Assembly: GCF_022788695.1 (NCBI RefSeq) | Contig: NZ_CP085154.1 | Location: forward strand, 2,232,001 to 2,296,000 | DNA length: 64,000 nucleotides | Direction: 5' to 3' | Source of the DNA: Pseudosulfitobacter sp. DSM 107133 | Lineage (GTDB): Bacteria > Pseudomonadota > Alphaproteobacteria > Rhodobacterales > Rhodobacteraceae | Position numbers and translations under genes: made by a program | Notes under the pieces: generated by a model | Databases searched by the model: none | What the model saw: only the letters and a program-made list of their open reading frames with translations | Told to the model about the DNA's origin: nothing | Shown: piece after piece, positions 7,600-16,299 of the stretch | Position numbering within the stretch: position 1 is the first letter of the stretch | Layout of the letters: each line of letters opens with the position of its first letter

Positions 7600-9684
7600 A
7601 TGGTCAAAGACGCATATGACGGCCCCATTCTGGAGATCGACAAACTGTCGATTTCGTTTTTCACACGGCTGCGGGAAATCCCTGCGGTGATGGATTTTTC
7701 GGTCAGCGTGCAACCGGGCGAGGCCGTGGGGCTGGTGGGCGAAAGCGGTTGTGGCAAGTCGACGGTGGCGCTGGGGGTGATGCAGGATCTGGGCGTGAAC
7801 GGGCGCGTTGTCGGCGGGTCGATCAAGTTCAAGGGGCGCGATCTGGGGGCGATGACGCAGGACGAACTGCGCGCGATCCGCGGCTCGGAAATCGCAATGA
7901 TCTATCAGGAGCCGATGGCCTCGCTGAACCCGGCGATGAAGATCGGCAAACAGCTGATGGAAGTGCCGATGATCCATGCCGATATGTGTGAGGCAGATGC
8001 CTATGCCCGCGCCTTGCAAGTGGTGACGGATGTAAAGCTGCCCGATCCCAAGCGGATTCTGGACGCCTATCCGCACCAGCTGTCGGGCGGGCAACAGCAG
8101 CGCATCGTCATTGCCATGGCGCTGATGTCCGAACCTTCGCTGCTGATCCTGGACGAACCGACCACGGCGCTGGACGTCACGGTCGAGGCTGCCGTGGTAG
8201 AACTGGTCAAGGATCTGGGCAAGAAATACGGCACCTCGATGCTGTTCATCAGCCACAATCTTGGGCTGGTTCTGGAAACCTGCGACCGCATCTGCGTGAT
8301 GTATTCGGGCGAGGCGGTCGAACGCGGCAGTATCGAAGATGTCTTTGACGAGATGCAGCACCCCTATACGCAGGCTTTGTTCCGCTCGATCCCACTGCCC
8401 GGCGCGGACAAGAACGCGCGCCCCCTGATCGCCATTCCCGGCAACTTTCCCCTGCCCCACGAGCGGCCACGGGGCTGCAACTTTGGCCCGCGCTGCGACT
8501 ATTTCGAGGCGGGCCGCTGCGATCAGGGTGACATCCAGATGTTCCCCGTGCCCGGTGACGACGTGCACAACACCCGCTGTCTGCGCTTTCAGGAGATTGA
8601 CTGGCAGGCCCCGCTGGCACTGGCCGAGGTCAAGCAGAAAGGCGAGATCGGTGATGTGGTTCTGAGGATGGACAACCTCAAGAAATACTACGAAGTGGCC
8701 GCCAATGCCCTGTTTGGCGGCGGCGCCACCAAAGTGGTCAAGGCCAATGAGACGCTGAGCTTTGAGGCACGCGAATCCGAGACATTGGCGATTGTGGGCG
8801 AAAGCGGTTGTGGCAAGTCGACCTTTGCCAAGGTGCTGATGGGGCTGGAGACCGCGACCGAGGGCACGATTACCCTGGGGAACCGCGAAATACAGGACAT
8901 TCCGATTGAAAAGCGCGACACGCAAACGGTGGCTGACGTGCAGATGGTGTTTCAGAACCCGTTCGACACGCTGAACCCGTCGATGACCGTGGGCCGCCAG
9001 ATCATCCGCGCGCTGGAGATTTTCAAGATCGGCAAGAACGAAGCCGAGCGGCGCCAGCGGATGCTGGAACTGCTGGATCTGGTGAAACTGCCGCGTGAAT
9101 TTGCAGGCCGGATGCCGCGACAACTGTCGGGCGGGCAAAAGCAACGGGTCGGCATTGCCCGCGCCTTTGCCGGTGATGCGCGGATCGTGGTGGCGGATGA
9201 GCCCGTCTCGGCACTGGATGTGTCGGTGCAGGCGGCGGTGACCGATCTGCTGATGGAAATCCAGCGCGAACATAAGACCACATTGCTGTTCATCAGCCAC
9301 GATCTGAGCATCGTGCGCTATCTGTCAGACCGTGTGATGGTGATGTATCTGGGCCATGTGGTTGAACTGGGCACCACCGATCAGGTGTTTGCCCCCCCCT
9401 ATCACCCTTATACCGAAGCGCTTCTGTCAGCGGTGCCGATTGCCGACACCAAGGTGCGCAAGAAACACATCGTGCTGGAAGGTGACATTCCGTCGGCAAT
9501 GAACCCGCCGCCGGGCTGTCCGTTCCAGACGCGCTGTCGCTGGAAAAGCCAGGTGCCGGGCAATCTGTGCGAAACCGAGGTGCCCCCGCTGCGCGATATG
9601 GCAACGGGACATCAGGTGAAATGCCATCTGAGCGCAGAGAAATTTGCCGAAATGGAGCCGGTGATCGAGATCGCTGCCGAATAG
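7600..9684 (+). CDS. double ABC transporter ATPase (DppD-DppF fusion)
   Basis: Supplies both ATP-binding subunits of the peptide importer in one 694-residue chain. The first half has Walker A GESGCGKST near residue 48, signature LSGGQQQR and Walker B LLILDEP. It ends with the cysteine-bearing oligopeptide/dipeptide ATPase C-terminal region (CNFGPRCDYFEAGRC). The second half repeats the set: GESGCGKST near residue 400, LSGGQKQR, VVADEP and a C-terminal CPFQTRCRW region. Such fusions are known in alphaproteobacterial peptide importers. A 95-base gap containing the palindromic repeat separates it from the permeases. Neither half lacks a catalytic motif, so both sites should be active. Confidence 0.95.
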   Translation: MVKDAYDGPILEIDKLSISFFTRLREIPAVMDFSVSVQPGEAVGLVGESGCGKSTVALGVMQDLGVNGRVVGGSIKFKGRDLGAMTQDELRAIRGSEIAMIYQEPMASLNPAMKIGKQLMEVPMIHADMCEADAYARALQVVTDVKLPDPKRILDAYPHQLSGGQQQRIVIAMALMSEPSLLILDEPTTALDVTVEAAVVELVKDLGKKYGTSMLFISHNLGLVLETCDRICVMYSGEAVERGSIEDVFDEMQHPYTQALFRSIPLPGADKNARPLIAIPGNFPLPHERPRGCNFGPRCDYFEAGRCDQGDIQMFPVPGDDVHNTRCLRFQEIDWQAPLALAEVKQKGEIGDVVLRMDNLKKYYEVAANALFGGGATKVVKANETLSFEARESETLAIVGESGCGKSTFAKVLMGLETATEGTITLGNREIQDIPIEKRDTQTVADVQMVFQNPFDTLNPSMTVGRQIIRALEIFKIGKNEAERRQRMLELLDLVKLPREFAGRMPRQLSGGQKQRVGIARAFAGDARIVVADEPVSALDVSVQAAVTDLLMEIQREHKTTLLFISHDLSIVRYLSDRVMVMYLGHVVELGTTDQVFAPPYHPYTEALLSAVPIADTKVRKKHIVLEGDIPSAMNPPPGCPFQTRCRWKSQVPGNLCETEVPPLRDMATGHQVKCHLSAEKFAEMEPVIEIAAE

Positions 9685-9737
9685 GGGACATCAGGGCCAC
9701 GGCCCACGCCGCGCCCCTGATAGACAGATACAGCCGG

Positions 9738-10244
9738 TTACTTGGAACTGTCCGAGCGCAGCGTATCGGGGATGTTATTGACGACGTCGTCAACCAAGGC
9801 TGCAATCATCGCCTGATAAAAATCCGCGCGGTCGGGGGCGACATAAATCACGCCATCATGGGGCATGTCGGCCGTCTTGGCCATAATATGCACCGGAACC
9901 GTGTCTTCATTGATCTCGGCATTGGCGTCTGTGTAGTTGATCGTCGCGACCAGTTCGTTGAACTCGGCGCTGTCTGGCAGCACGGAATCGCCATCCAGCA
10001 ACACGCCTTTGATCTCAACTTTGATGGCAGGATCACCCGCGTCACCGGTCAGTTCGATACGCTCGGCGATCATGCGCATCACGTCCTCTTCGATCTGGGG
10101 ATAATATTGCATCGCGTTGGCGTCGACGTGCTCATTAAGATCCGCATTGACGGTCACTTCGGAAATGGGAGATGCGGCGAAAGCTCCCAACGGCAACACT
10201 GCGATGGCCGTGGCAGCGGCCAGCTTTGCAAAAGTCGTTTTCAT
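9738..10244 (-). CDS. exported protein of unknown function
   Basis: 168 residues with a clear signal peptide (MKTTFAKLAAATAIAVLPLGAFA, cleavage after AFA), so probably periplasmic. The ATG at 10244 is preferred because AAGGAG sits seven bases upstream; the longer upstream reading is rich in His and Arg and looks non-coding. The mature part is acidic, with predicted alternating strands (EVTVNADLNEHVD, PAIKVEIKGVLLDG) and no cysteine or recognised catalytic motif. It converges on the ABC operon and shares orientation with the lytic transglycosylase upstream, 169 bases away. No function is assigned. Confidence 0.75.
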   Translation of the reverse strand: MKTTFAKLAAATAIAVLPLGAFAASPISEVTVNADLNEHVDANAMQYYPQIEEDVMRMIAERIELTGDAGDPAIKVEIKGVLLDGDSVLPDSAEFNELVATINYTDANAEINEDTVPVHIMAKTADMPHDGVIYVAPDRADFYQAMIAALVDDVVNNIPDTLRSDSSK

Positions 10245-10413
10245 TGTCTTGCTCCTTCGGTGGCCGTGATGGCCCGCGATATGCATGACAACTTGGCTTA
10301 GGGTGTCGTTGTTCCTTCGGCCATGGCCAAGCCGGGACCGAGGGCGCGACAAACAGGCGGAAACCCGCCCGAAAATCTGAATCCAATAGGTATTTCTTCA
10401 AATCAGCCTGAAA

Positions 10414-10998
10414 TCAGCTGCCCCAGATAACCTTGACGTAATTCTGGGTTTCTTTGTAGGGCGGCACGCCTTTGTGGCGTTTCACGGCCTCGGGGCCCGC
10501 GTTATAGGCCGCCAGCGCCAGACGCCAGCTGCCGAACGTGCGGTACTGCTGGCTGAGATAGCGCGCGCCACCTTCCAGATTTTCGTGCGGATCGCTGGGA
10601 TCGACGCGCAAACGGCGTGCTGTGGCGGGCATCAGCTGTGCCAGCCCCAGGGCTCCCTTGTGCGATTTGGCACGCGGATTCCAGCCGGATTCCTGCTGGA
10701 TCAGCCGCAGGAACAAATCTTCGGGCACGCCATGTCGACGCGCGGCTTCGCGCGCGGCGACCAGATAAACACCTTTGTACTTGCCGCTATAGGCCGGGTT
10801 CACGTCCCATTTGGTTGGTGTGTTCACCTTGGGTGGCTGCAATTTGACCGAGGCCGTGTATTGCTGCGACGCGCGCGAATCCAACACTTTCAACTGCGAT
10901 CCGAACAGCTTGCTGCGACTGCGCGACGAAAATACGTCGGCATGGGCTGCCCCTGCCATGGTCGCACCGATCACCAGCGCTGAAATCATTGCGCGCAT
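10414..10998 (-). CDS. lytic transglycosylase (SLT domain)
   Basis: Cleaves peptidoglycan glycan strands to 1,6-anhydromuramyl products in the periplasm. A signal peptide (cleavage near AAHA) leads a short linker, then an SLT domain from about residue 78. That domain carries the catalytic Glu in QQESGWNP, the [13 protein letters not shown] motif and the AYNAG motif that shapes the active site. The 194-residue size fits the small secreted SLT proteins. It is divergent from ssb. The role could be wall turnover or making room for envelope complexes; neighbours do not decide. Confidence 0.92.
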   Translation of the reverse strand: MRAMISALVIGATMAGAAHADVFSSRSRSKLFGSQLKVLDSRASQQYTASVKLQPPKVNTPTKWDVNPAYSGKYKGVYLVAAREAARRHGVPEDLFLRLIQQESGWNPRAKSHKGALGLAQLMPATARRLRVDPSDPHENLEGGARYLSQQYRTFGSWRLALAAYNAGPEAVKRHKGVPPYKETQNYVKVIWGS

Positions 10999-11196
10999 AA
11001 CTTTCCGCCCCCGAGATACCGAGCCCGCACGGCTCTGATTTTACCCATTACGACACTATACAAAAATCGACGCTTTGGGCCACCCCTTTGGTTCGGATAA
11101 CCATTAGCCTTGTGTTTACCATGTTCCGACCAATCTGTAGGTTGTCACGACCGTTCGGGAATCGCCCGCGCGGGTACGAATGAGTGAGAGGACAAC

Positions 11197-11700
11197 ATGG
11201 CTGGCTCAGTTAATAAAGTGATCCTAATCGGCAATCTGGGCCGCGATCCCGAAGTGCGCAGTTTCCAGAATGGCGGCAAGGTGTGCAACCTGCGCATCGC
11301 CACCTCAGAAACATGGAAAGACCGTAACACCGGCGAACGCAAAGAGCGCACCGAATGGCATTCGGTTGCAATCTTCAGCGAAGGTCTGGTGCGCGTGGCC
11401 GAGCAGTACCTGAAAAAGGGCTCGAAAGTGTATATCGAAGGCCAGTTGCAGACCCGCAAATGGCAGGACCAGTCCGGTCAGGACCGCTATTCGACCGAGG
11501 TCGTTCTGCAAGGGTTCGGCAGCACGCTGACCATGCTGGATGGTCCCGGCGGCGGCGGTGGCGGCGGTGGGAACTATGGCGGCGGTGGCGGCTCCAGCTA
11601 TGACAGCGGCCCGTCGGATGATCGTTATGGTGGGCCGTCGTCGGGTGGTGGCAATGCGCCGACGCCTTCGCGTGATCTGGACGACGAAATCCCGTTCTAA
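11197..11700 (+). CDS. ssb: single-stranded DNA-binding protein
   Basis: Coats single-stranded DNA in replication and repair and recruits partners. The N-terminal OB fold opens with [18 protein letters not shown] and includes [13 protein letters not shown] and the [15 protein letters not shown] strand. From about residue 113 the chain is a glycine-rich linker with poly-Gly runs. It ends in DDEIPF, the acidic tip that binds partner proteins. At 167 residues it is normal. The 198-base gap to the transglycosylase should hold its promoter. aroB converges 21 bases downstream. Confidence 0.98.
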   Translation: MAGSVNKVILIGNLGRDPEVRSFQNGGKVCNLRIATSETWKDRNTGERKERTEWHSVAIFSEGLVRVAEQYLKKGSKVYIEGQLQTRKWQDQSGQDRYSTEVVLQGFGSTLTMLDGPGGGGGGGGNYGGGGGSSYDSGPSDDRYGGPSSGGGNAPTPSRDLDDEIPF

Positions 11701-11706
11701 GCTTTT

Positions 11707-11740
11707 GGTTCTGCGCGCCGCTCAGCCGTCGCGCAGAACC
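11707..11740. terminator. inverted repeat between ssb and aroB
   Basis: Eleven-base arms (GGTTCTGCGCG and its complement) with a 12-base spacer lie just after ssb and overlap the last codons of the convergent aroB. There is no T-tract on either side, so it may slow or attenuate transcription rather than act as a strong intrinsic terminator. Confidence 0.4.
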
Positions 11741-12822
11741 TCCAGAACCGTCTGCGCCGGAACATCCGACGTGACAAAGGCATCACCGATGCCGCGCGCC
11801 AGCACAAAGCGCAGCTGGCCATCCACCACCTTCTTGTCCTGCCCCATCAGCGCGAGCAACGCTTGTGGCCCCGGCAATGCGCCGTCGATGTCGGCCAGAT
11901 TGGTCTTCATGCCCATGTCGCGCAGATGCGCGCGGACGCGACTTGGATCTTCCTGACTGCACAGGCCCAGGCGCGCCGACAGTTCAAAAGCCATCGCACA
12001 GCCCACCGCAACACCTTCGCCGTGCAGCAGGCGGCTGGAATAACCCGTGGCAGATTCCAGTGCGTGGCCAAAGGTATGGCCAAGATTCAGGAGGGCACGG
12101 TCGCCCTGTTCGGTTTCGTCGCGCACGACGATGTCGGCTTTCATCTGCACCGAGCGGCGCACCGCCTCGATGCGCGCGCGCACGTCACCTGCGGCCAATG
12201 CCGGCCCCTGCCCTTCAAGCCACTCAAAAAATGCAGCATCGCCCAGCAAGCCGTATTTCACGACCTCGCCGTAGCCAGACAGAAAATCGCGCGGTTGCAG
12301 CGTGCCCAACAGGTCAACATCGGCCAGCACCAGGCTGGGCTGGTGGAACGCGCCGATCAGGTTCTTGCCATGCCGGGAGTTAATTCCCGTCTTGCCGCCC
12401 ACCGAACTGTCGACCTGTGCCAGCAGCGACGTGGGCATTTGCACAAAGCGCACCCCGCGCCGCAGGATCGCGGCGGCAAAGCCGACCAGATCGCCAATCA
12501 CGCCGCCCCCCAGGGCCACGACGATATCGCCGCGCTCGACCTTTTGATCCAGCAGCCAGTCAACGCAACTCATCAGATGTGGCCAGCTTTTGGTGGCTTC
12601 GCCCGCAGGCAGGGACATGGCAGCGCAGTCGATGCCATGGCCGCGCAGCCCGTCCTGCAAGGCCCCAAGGTGCAGCCCCGCCACGGTTTCGTCCGAAATC
12701 ACCACAACCCGCGCGCGTTTCAGCAAAGGTGCGATATGGGTGCCTGCGTCGCCCAGCAGTCCGGTGCCGATCAACACGTCATAGGCGCGCCCCGGCAAGT
12801 CGACATGTACAGTTTCAAGCAT
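11722..12822 (-). CDS. aroB: 3-dehydroquinate synthase
   Basis: Converts DAHP to 3-dehydroquinate, the second shikimate-pathway step, using NAD and a metal. The NAD-binding GGGVIGDLVGFAAA segment, the VDSSVGGKTGIN motif and the metal-ligand region NLGHTFGHALE are all present. The ATG at 12822 (MLETVH) is chosen; it has GGAG seven bases upstream, inside aroK, and overlaps the aroK stop by eight bases, so the pair is translationally coupled. 366 residues is a normal length. The next pathway gene it serves, aroK, is directly upstream. Confidence 0.97.
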   Translation of the reverse strand: MLETVHVDLPGRAYDVLIGTGLLGDAGTHIAPLLKRARVVVISDETVAGLHLGALQDGLRGHGIDCAAMSLPAGEATKSWPHLMSCVDWLLDQKVERGDIVVALGGGVIGDLVGFAAAILRRGVRFVQMPTSLLAQVDSSVGGKTGINSRHGKNLIGAFHQPSLVLADVDLLGTLQPRDFLSGYGEVVKYGLLGDAAFFEWLEGQGPALAAGDVRARIEAVRRSVQMKADIVVRDETEQGDRALLNLGHTFGHALESATGYSSRLLHGEGVAVGCAMAFELSARLGLCSQEDPSRVRAHLRDMGMKTNLADIDGALPGPQALLALMGQDKKVVDGQLRFVLARGIGDAFVTSDVPAQTVLEVLRDG

Positions 12823-13411
12823 CCAGTTTCTCCAGAACATCAGGCCGCGTCAACAGCGCCGCAATCACCCGTTCCGCCATCTCTTCAATGCTGTACGAGG
12901 GTTTGGAGGGCACATGAAGATCGGCCAGTTTGTAGATCGGCACGCGCGCTTCATACAGTTCGGTCAGCCTGCCCTTGGGGTCAGCACTGCGCAGCAACGG
13001 GCGCGTGTCCTTGTAACGGACACGATGCCACAACAGCGAAAGGTCAGCGTTCAGCCACACTGATACGCCGCGTTGTGAAATGTTCTGGCGGTTTTCAGCG
13101 CTCAGGAACGCGCCGCCACCGGTCGACAGAATCCCGTGGGAATTGTCCAGCAGGCGCGAGATCACTTGCGTTTCCTTGACCCGAAAGAACGGCTCGCCGT
13201 CGCGTTCAAAGATTTCGGGAACGGTCATGTTTGCCGCGGTTTCGATTTCGTGATCGCTGTCGATAAAGGGCACGCCCAGTTTTGCCGCCAGCACCTTGCC
13301 CACTGCGGTTTTTCCTGCGCCCATCATTCCGACCATGACAACGGTCTTGTGCAGTGCAAATTGCACAGAATCTGACGAACTGTCTGACGTTGATTGCTGA
13401 ATTTCGCTCAT
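12815..13411 (-). CDS. aroK: shikimate kinase
   Basis: Phosphorylates shikimate at O3. The P-loop is GMMGAGKTAVG, the shikimate-binding DSD motif follows in FIDSDHEIE, and the GGG motif is in LSTGGGAF. The adenine-side RPLL segment is present. At 198 residues it has a 20-residue polar N-terminal extension rich in Ser, Gln and Asp before the first strand. It is the first gene of the aroK-aroB pair and is divergent from the small membrane protein gene, leaving an 80-base AT-richer promoter gap at 13412-13491. Confidence 0.96.
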   Translation of the reverse strand: MSEIQQSTSDSSSDSVQFALHKTVVMVGMMGAGKTAVGKVLAAKLGVPFIDSDHEIETAANMTVPEIFERDGEPFFRVKETQVISRLLDNSHGILSTGGGAFLSAENRQNISQRGVSVWLNADLSLLWHRVRYKDTRPLLRSADPKGRLTELYEARVPIYKLADLHVPSKPSYSIEEMAERVIAALLTRPDVLEKLDA

Positions 13412-13491
13412 ATTCCGTTGAATGACGTGATATTGCAGAAAAGGCCATATATAAGTTGGTCAAAATCAAAAGACCCGGGGCAGGCAAATTT

Positions 13492-13641
13492 ATGGGACGA
13501 CTGATCAAATACTTGATATATCTAATTATTCTGGGACTTATCGGCTTGGTGGTCTATGCCTATGCCGGCCCGTTTTTCGGCGCGGACTTTGACCCGCCGC
13601 AAAACGAAGTACGCGTGCCCGTGACCCTCGATGCCGATTAA
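13492..13641 (+). CDS. small single-pass membrane protein
   Basis: 49 residues: a short basic start (MGRLIKY), one hydrophobic helix (about residues 6-27) and a polar tail. It should sit in the inner membrane with the tail outside. The ATG at 13492 is used; a TTG at 13456 would add 12 residues but has no better ribosome site. Its stop overlaps the start of the next gene by 11 bases, so it opens a three-gene operon with an exported protein and xerD. No catalytic motif is present; its role is unknown. Confidence 0.7.
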   Translation: MGRLIKYLIYLIILGLIGLVVYAYAGPFFGADFDPPQNEVRVPVTLDAD

Positions 13642-15172
13642 GGTTAGCGCAATTTGGCTGGGTCTTCTGATGGGCGCGGTTTCGCCTATCGGCACGGCTT
13701 TGGCACAAGAGGCACCCCTGTCGGTGATCGACTGGCTGGACCGAAACGCGCCAACACCTGCCGTTCAGACCCGCCCGATAACCAGCGAACCCGCCGTTGC
13801 GCCCAGCGGCAATGTGCCCGCAATCACGGTTGCGCCGCTGGATGGTCCGGCAGCGCGGCGTGTGGGACTGGCCCCTGCGTCGATCACCGGCCTGCCCGAT
13901 ACGCTGTGGACAGGCTCGGACGGTTTCGAGCTGGCCGAGGCGATACGCGCCACCAAATCCATTCGCCTGCCCGCCGCCCAGTCGCTGTTTTACACGCTGC
14001 TGCTGGCCGAGGCGCTGCCGCCATCGGTGCATGACGAGGCTTTTAATCTGGCCCGTGTCGACGCCCTGCTGCAATTGGGTGCGCTCGACCCTGCCCTGGC
14101 GCTTCTGGAGCAGATCGGCCCCGAATCGTCTGCCGCCGTCTTTGCCCGCTTTTTCGACGCCAGCCTTCTGGCGGGCACCGAAGACGCCGCCTGTGCCAGG
14201 GTCATGGCCAAGCCGTCTCTGGCCCCCGGTTACGCCGCGCGGGTGTTTTGCACCGCACGCGCAGGGGATTGGGACACCGCCGTTTTGTTGCTGGGCACCG
14301 CGCGGGTGCTGGGCAGCATGAGCGAAGCACAAGCCGATATGCTGGAACGTTTCCTTGACCCCGACCTGTTCGAGGGCGAGGCCGATCTGCCGACACCCGC
14401 CCAGCCCGATCCGCTGGCCTTTCGCGTTTACGAATCCATCGGCACGCCGATAGCCACTACTCTGTGGCCGCGCATCTATGCCAATGCCGATCTGCGCGAG
14501 ATCGCAGGCTGGCGGTCGCAATTGCTGGCGGTCGAACGCTTGGCGCAGACCGGAGCTGTCGCCGACAACCGTTTGCTGGGCATCTACACCGACCGTCAGC
14601 CCGCAGCTTCTGGCGGTCTGTGGGAGCGTGTGCGTGCCGTGCAACGTTTTGAAACCGCGCTGGACAGCAACAGCGCCGAAGCTGTGGCCAAAACCCTGCC
14701 GGCCGCGTGGCGCGAAATGCAGGCGGCCGGTCTGGCCGTGCATTTTGCCAACCTCTTTGGCGATCGTCTTCCCGAGCTAAAGGACCGCGCCGCCACCGCC
14801 GCCGCATTTGAAACCACGCTGCTGTCGCCAGCATATGAGCTGGCAGCCACCAAGTACCCGCAGGCCGCAGCCCGCGCCCCGCTTTTGGTCGCGCTTGCGC
14901 GGGGCGATACCAGCGATGCGCAGCCTAACGGACCCATGGAAAAGGCACTGGCCGACGCCTTTGCCGGTGCCCCGCCCGACGCCACGCTGATCGGCATGGC
15001 GCGCACCGGCAAGCTGGGTCGCGCGTTGCTGGGTGCGCTTGAGCTGGTGAACGAAGGCAGCAAGGGCGATCCCGGCGCCCTGCGTCAGGGGCTTGCCACC
15101 CTGCGCGCATTGGGGCTGGAGGACAACGCCCGCCGGGCCGCCCTGCAAATCATGCTAAGGCCCGCCTTATGA
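13631..15172 (+). CDS. exported protein of unknown function, alanine-rich helical
   Basis: 513 residues with an N-terminal signal peptide (cleavage after GTALA) and a Pro-rich linker to about residue 80. A long Ala/Leu-rich helical region follows that looks repeat-like (ALLQLGALDPALALLEQIG, then similar units), suggesting TPR-type solenoid packing, though no family can be named. It overlaps the small membrane protein gene by 11 bases and xerD by four (ATGA), so all three should be translated together. The link to xerD is positional only. Two cysteines in CARVMA and VFCTARA are close enough to pair. Confidence 0.75.
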   Translation: MPIKVSAIWLGLLMGAVSPIGTALAQEAPLSVIDWLDRNAPTPAVQTRPITSEPAVAPSGNVPAITVAPLDGPAARRVGLAPASITGLPDTLWTGSDGFELAEAIRATKSIRLPAAQSLFYTLLLAEALPPSVHDEAFNLARVDALLQLGALDPALALLEQIGPESSAAVFARFFDASLLAGTEDAACARVMAKPSLAPGYAARVFCTARAGDWDTAVLLLGTARVLGSMSEAQADMLERFLDPDLFEGEADLPTPAQPDPLAFRVYESIGTPIATTLWPRIYANADLREIAGWRSQLLAVERLAQTGAVADNRLLGIYTDRQPAASGGLWERVRAVQRFETALDSNSAEAVAKTLPAAWREMQAAGLAVHFANLFGDRLPELKDRAATAAAFETTLLSPAYELAATKYPQAAARAPLLVALARGDTSDAQPNGPMEKALADAFAGAPPDATLIGMARTGKLGRALLGALELVNEGSKGDPGALRQGLATLRALGLEDNARRAALQIMLRPAL

Positions 15173-16143
15173 GCGCCGAAACCGACCGCTGGATTTCCAC
15201 CTTTATCGAGGCGCAGGCTGCTGAATTGGGGGCTGCGCAGAACACCCTGCTGGCCTATGGGCGCGATCTGAAGGATTTTGCCGCCTGGGCCACCCGACAG
15301 GGACGCACCTTTGACACCGTGAAACAGGCCGACATCGAGGCCTATCTGGTCTATTGCGACGAACAGGGTCTGGCCAAATCCACCCGCGCACGGCGGTTGT
15401 CGTCGATCAAGCAGATGTACCGCTTTGCCTTTGAAGAAGGATGGCGCGCGGAAAACCCTGCAATCCAGATTTCGGGGCCCGGACAGGACAAACGCCTGCC
15501 CAAGACACTGGACATCGCAGAAGTTGACCGGTTGCTGGAGGCCGCCCGCAGCTCGGGGCGCAACGCCGCCGACAGCACGCGCAACACCTGTCTGATGGAG
15601 CTTCTCTATGCCACCGGCATGCGCGTCAGCGAGCTGGTGGGCCTGCCCGTCAGCGCCGCGCGTGGCGATCCGCGCATGTTGCTGATCCTTGGCAAAGGCG
15701 GCAAGGAACGCATCGTGCCGCTGTCGCCCCCTGCCCGCGCCGCTTTGACCGACTGGCTGAAAACACGCGATCAGGCCGAAGAGGCCGGCAAGGCCAGGGG
15801 CAAGCCCGCATCGCGGTTTCTGTTCCCCTCGCGCGGGGTGGCGGGGCATCTGACGCGCCATCGCTTTTATCTGATGATCAAGGAATTTGCAGTGGCGGGT
15901 GGCGTATCGCCAGAGAAGGTTACGCCGCACACGTTGCGGCACGCTTTTGCGACGCACCTGCTGGCGGGCGGCGCCGATCTGCGTTCGATTCAGGCGCTGC
16001 TGGGCCATGCCGATGTCGCCACCACGGAAATTTATACCCATGTGCTGGACGCGCGCCTGACCGAACTGGTGCTGGAGCATCACCCGTTAGCGGGCGACGC
16101 CCCCCGCAAAGTGTCGGGAAAGACATCGCGGAACGACCCCTAG
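15169..16143 (+). CDS. xerD: site-specific tyrosine recombinase XerD-type
   Basis: Resolves chromosome dimers at dif with a XerC partner. The N-terminal core-binding domain covers about residues 1-110. The catalytic domain has Arg152 (TGMRVSE), Lys176 (GKGGKER), His254 and Arg257 (HTLRHAF), His280 (LLGHADV) and the nucleophile Tyr289 (EIYTHV), so the active site is complete. At 324 residues it is slightly long, through a C-terminal tail. XerD is preferred over XerC by the TLRHAFATHLL form, with moderate certainty. It overlaps the exported protein gene by four bases. Confidence 0.92.
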   Translation: MSAETDRWISTFIEAQAAELGAAQNTLLAYGRDLKDFAAWATRQGRTFDTVKQADIEAYLVYCDEQGLAKSTRARRLSSIKQMYRFAFEEGWRAENPAIQISGPGQDKRLPKTLDIAEVDRLLEAARSSGRNAADSTRNTCLMELLYATGMRVSELVGLPVSAARGDPRMLLILGKGGKERIVPLSPPARAALTDWLKTRDQAEEAGKARGKPASRFLFPSRGVAGHLTRHRFYLMIKEFAVAGGVSPEKVTPHTLRHAFATHLLAGGADLRSIQALLGHADVATTEIYTHVLDARLTELVLEHHPLAGDAPRKVSGKTSRNDP

Positions 16144-16299
16144 GGTCAGGACCGATACAAAAGGGGGGCAATCCGCAAAAAACGCCCCTGATCGTCCCCG
16201 TTGTGTCGAATCCGGTATATTGATCTGACAGCCTTCCCTTGAATGCGCGGGCCATCGCCCCCATAACCCTATGAACCTTCAAGGAACACAGTCTTACCA

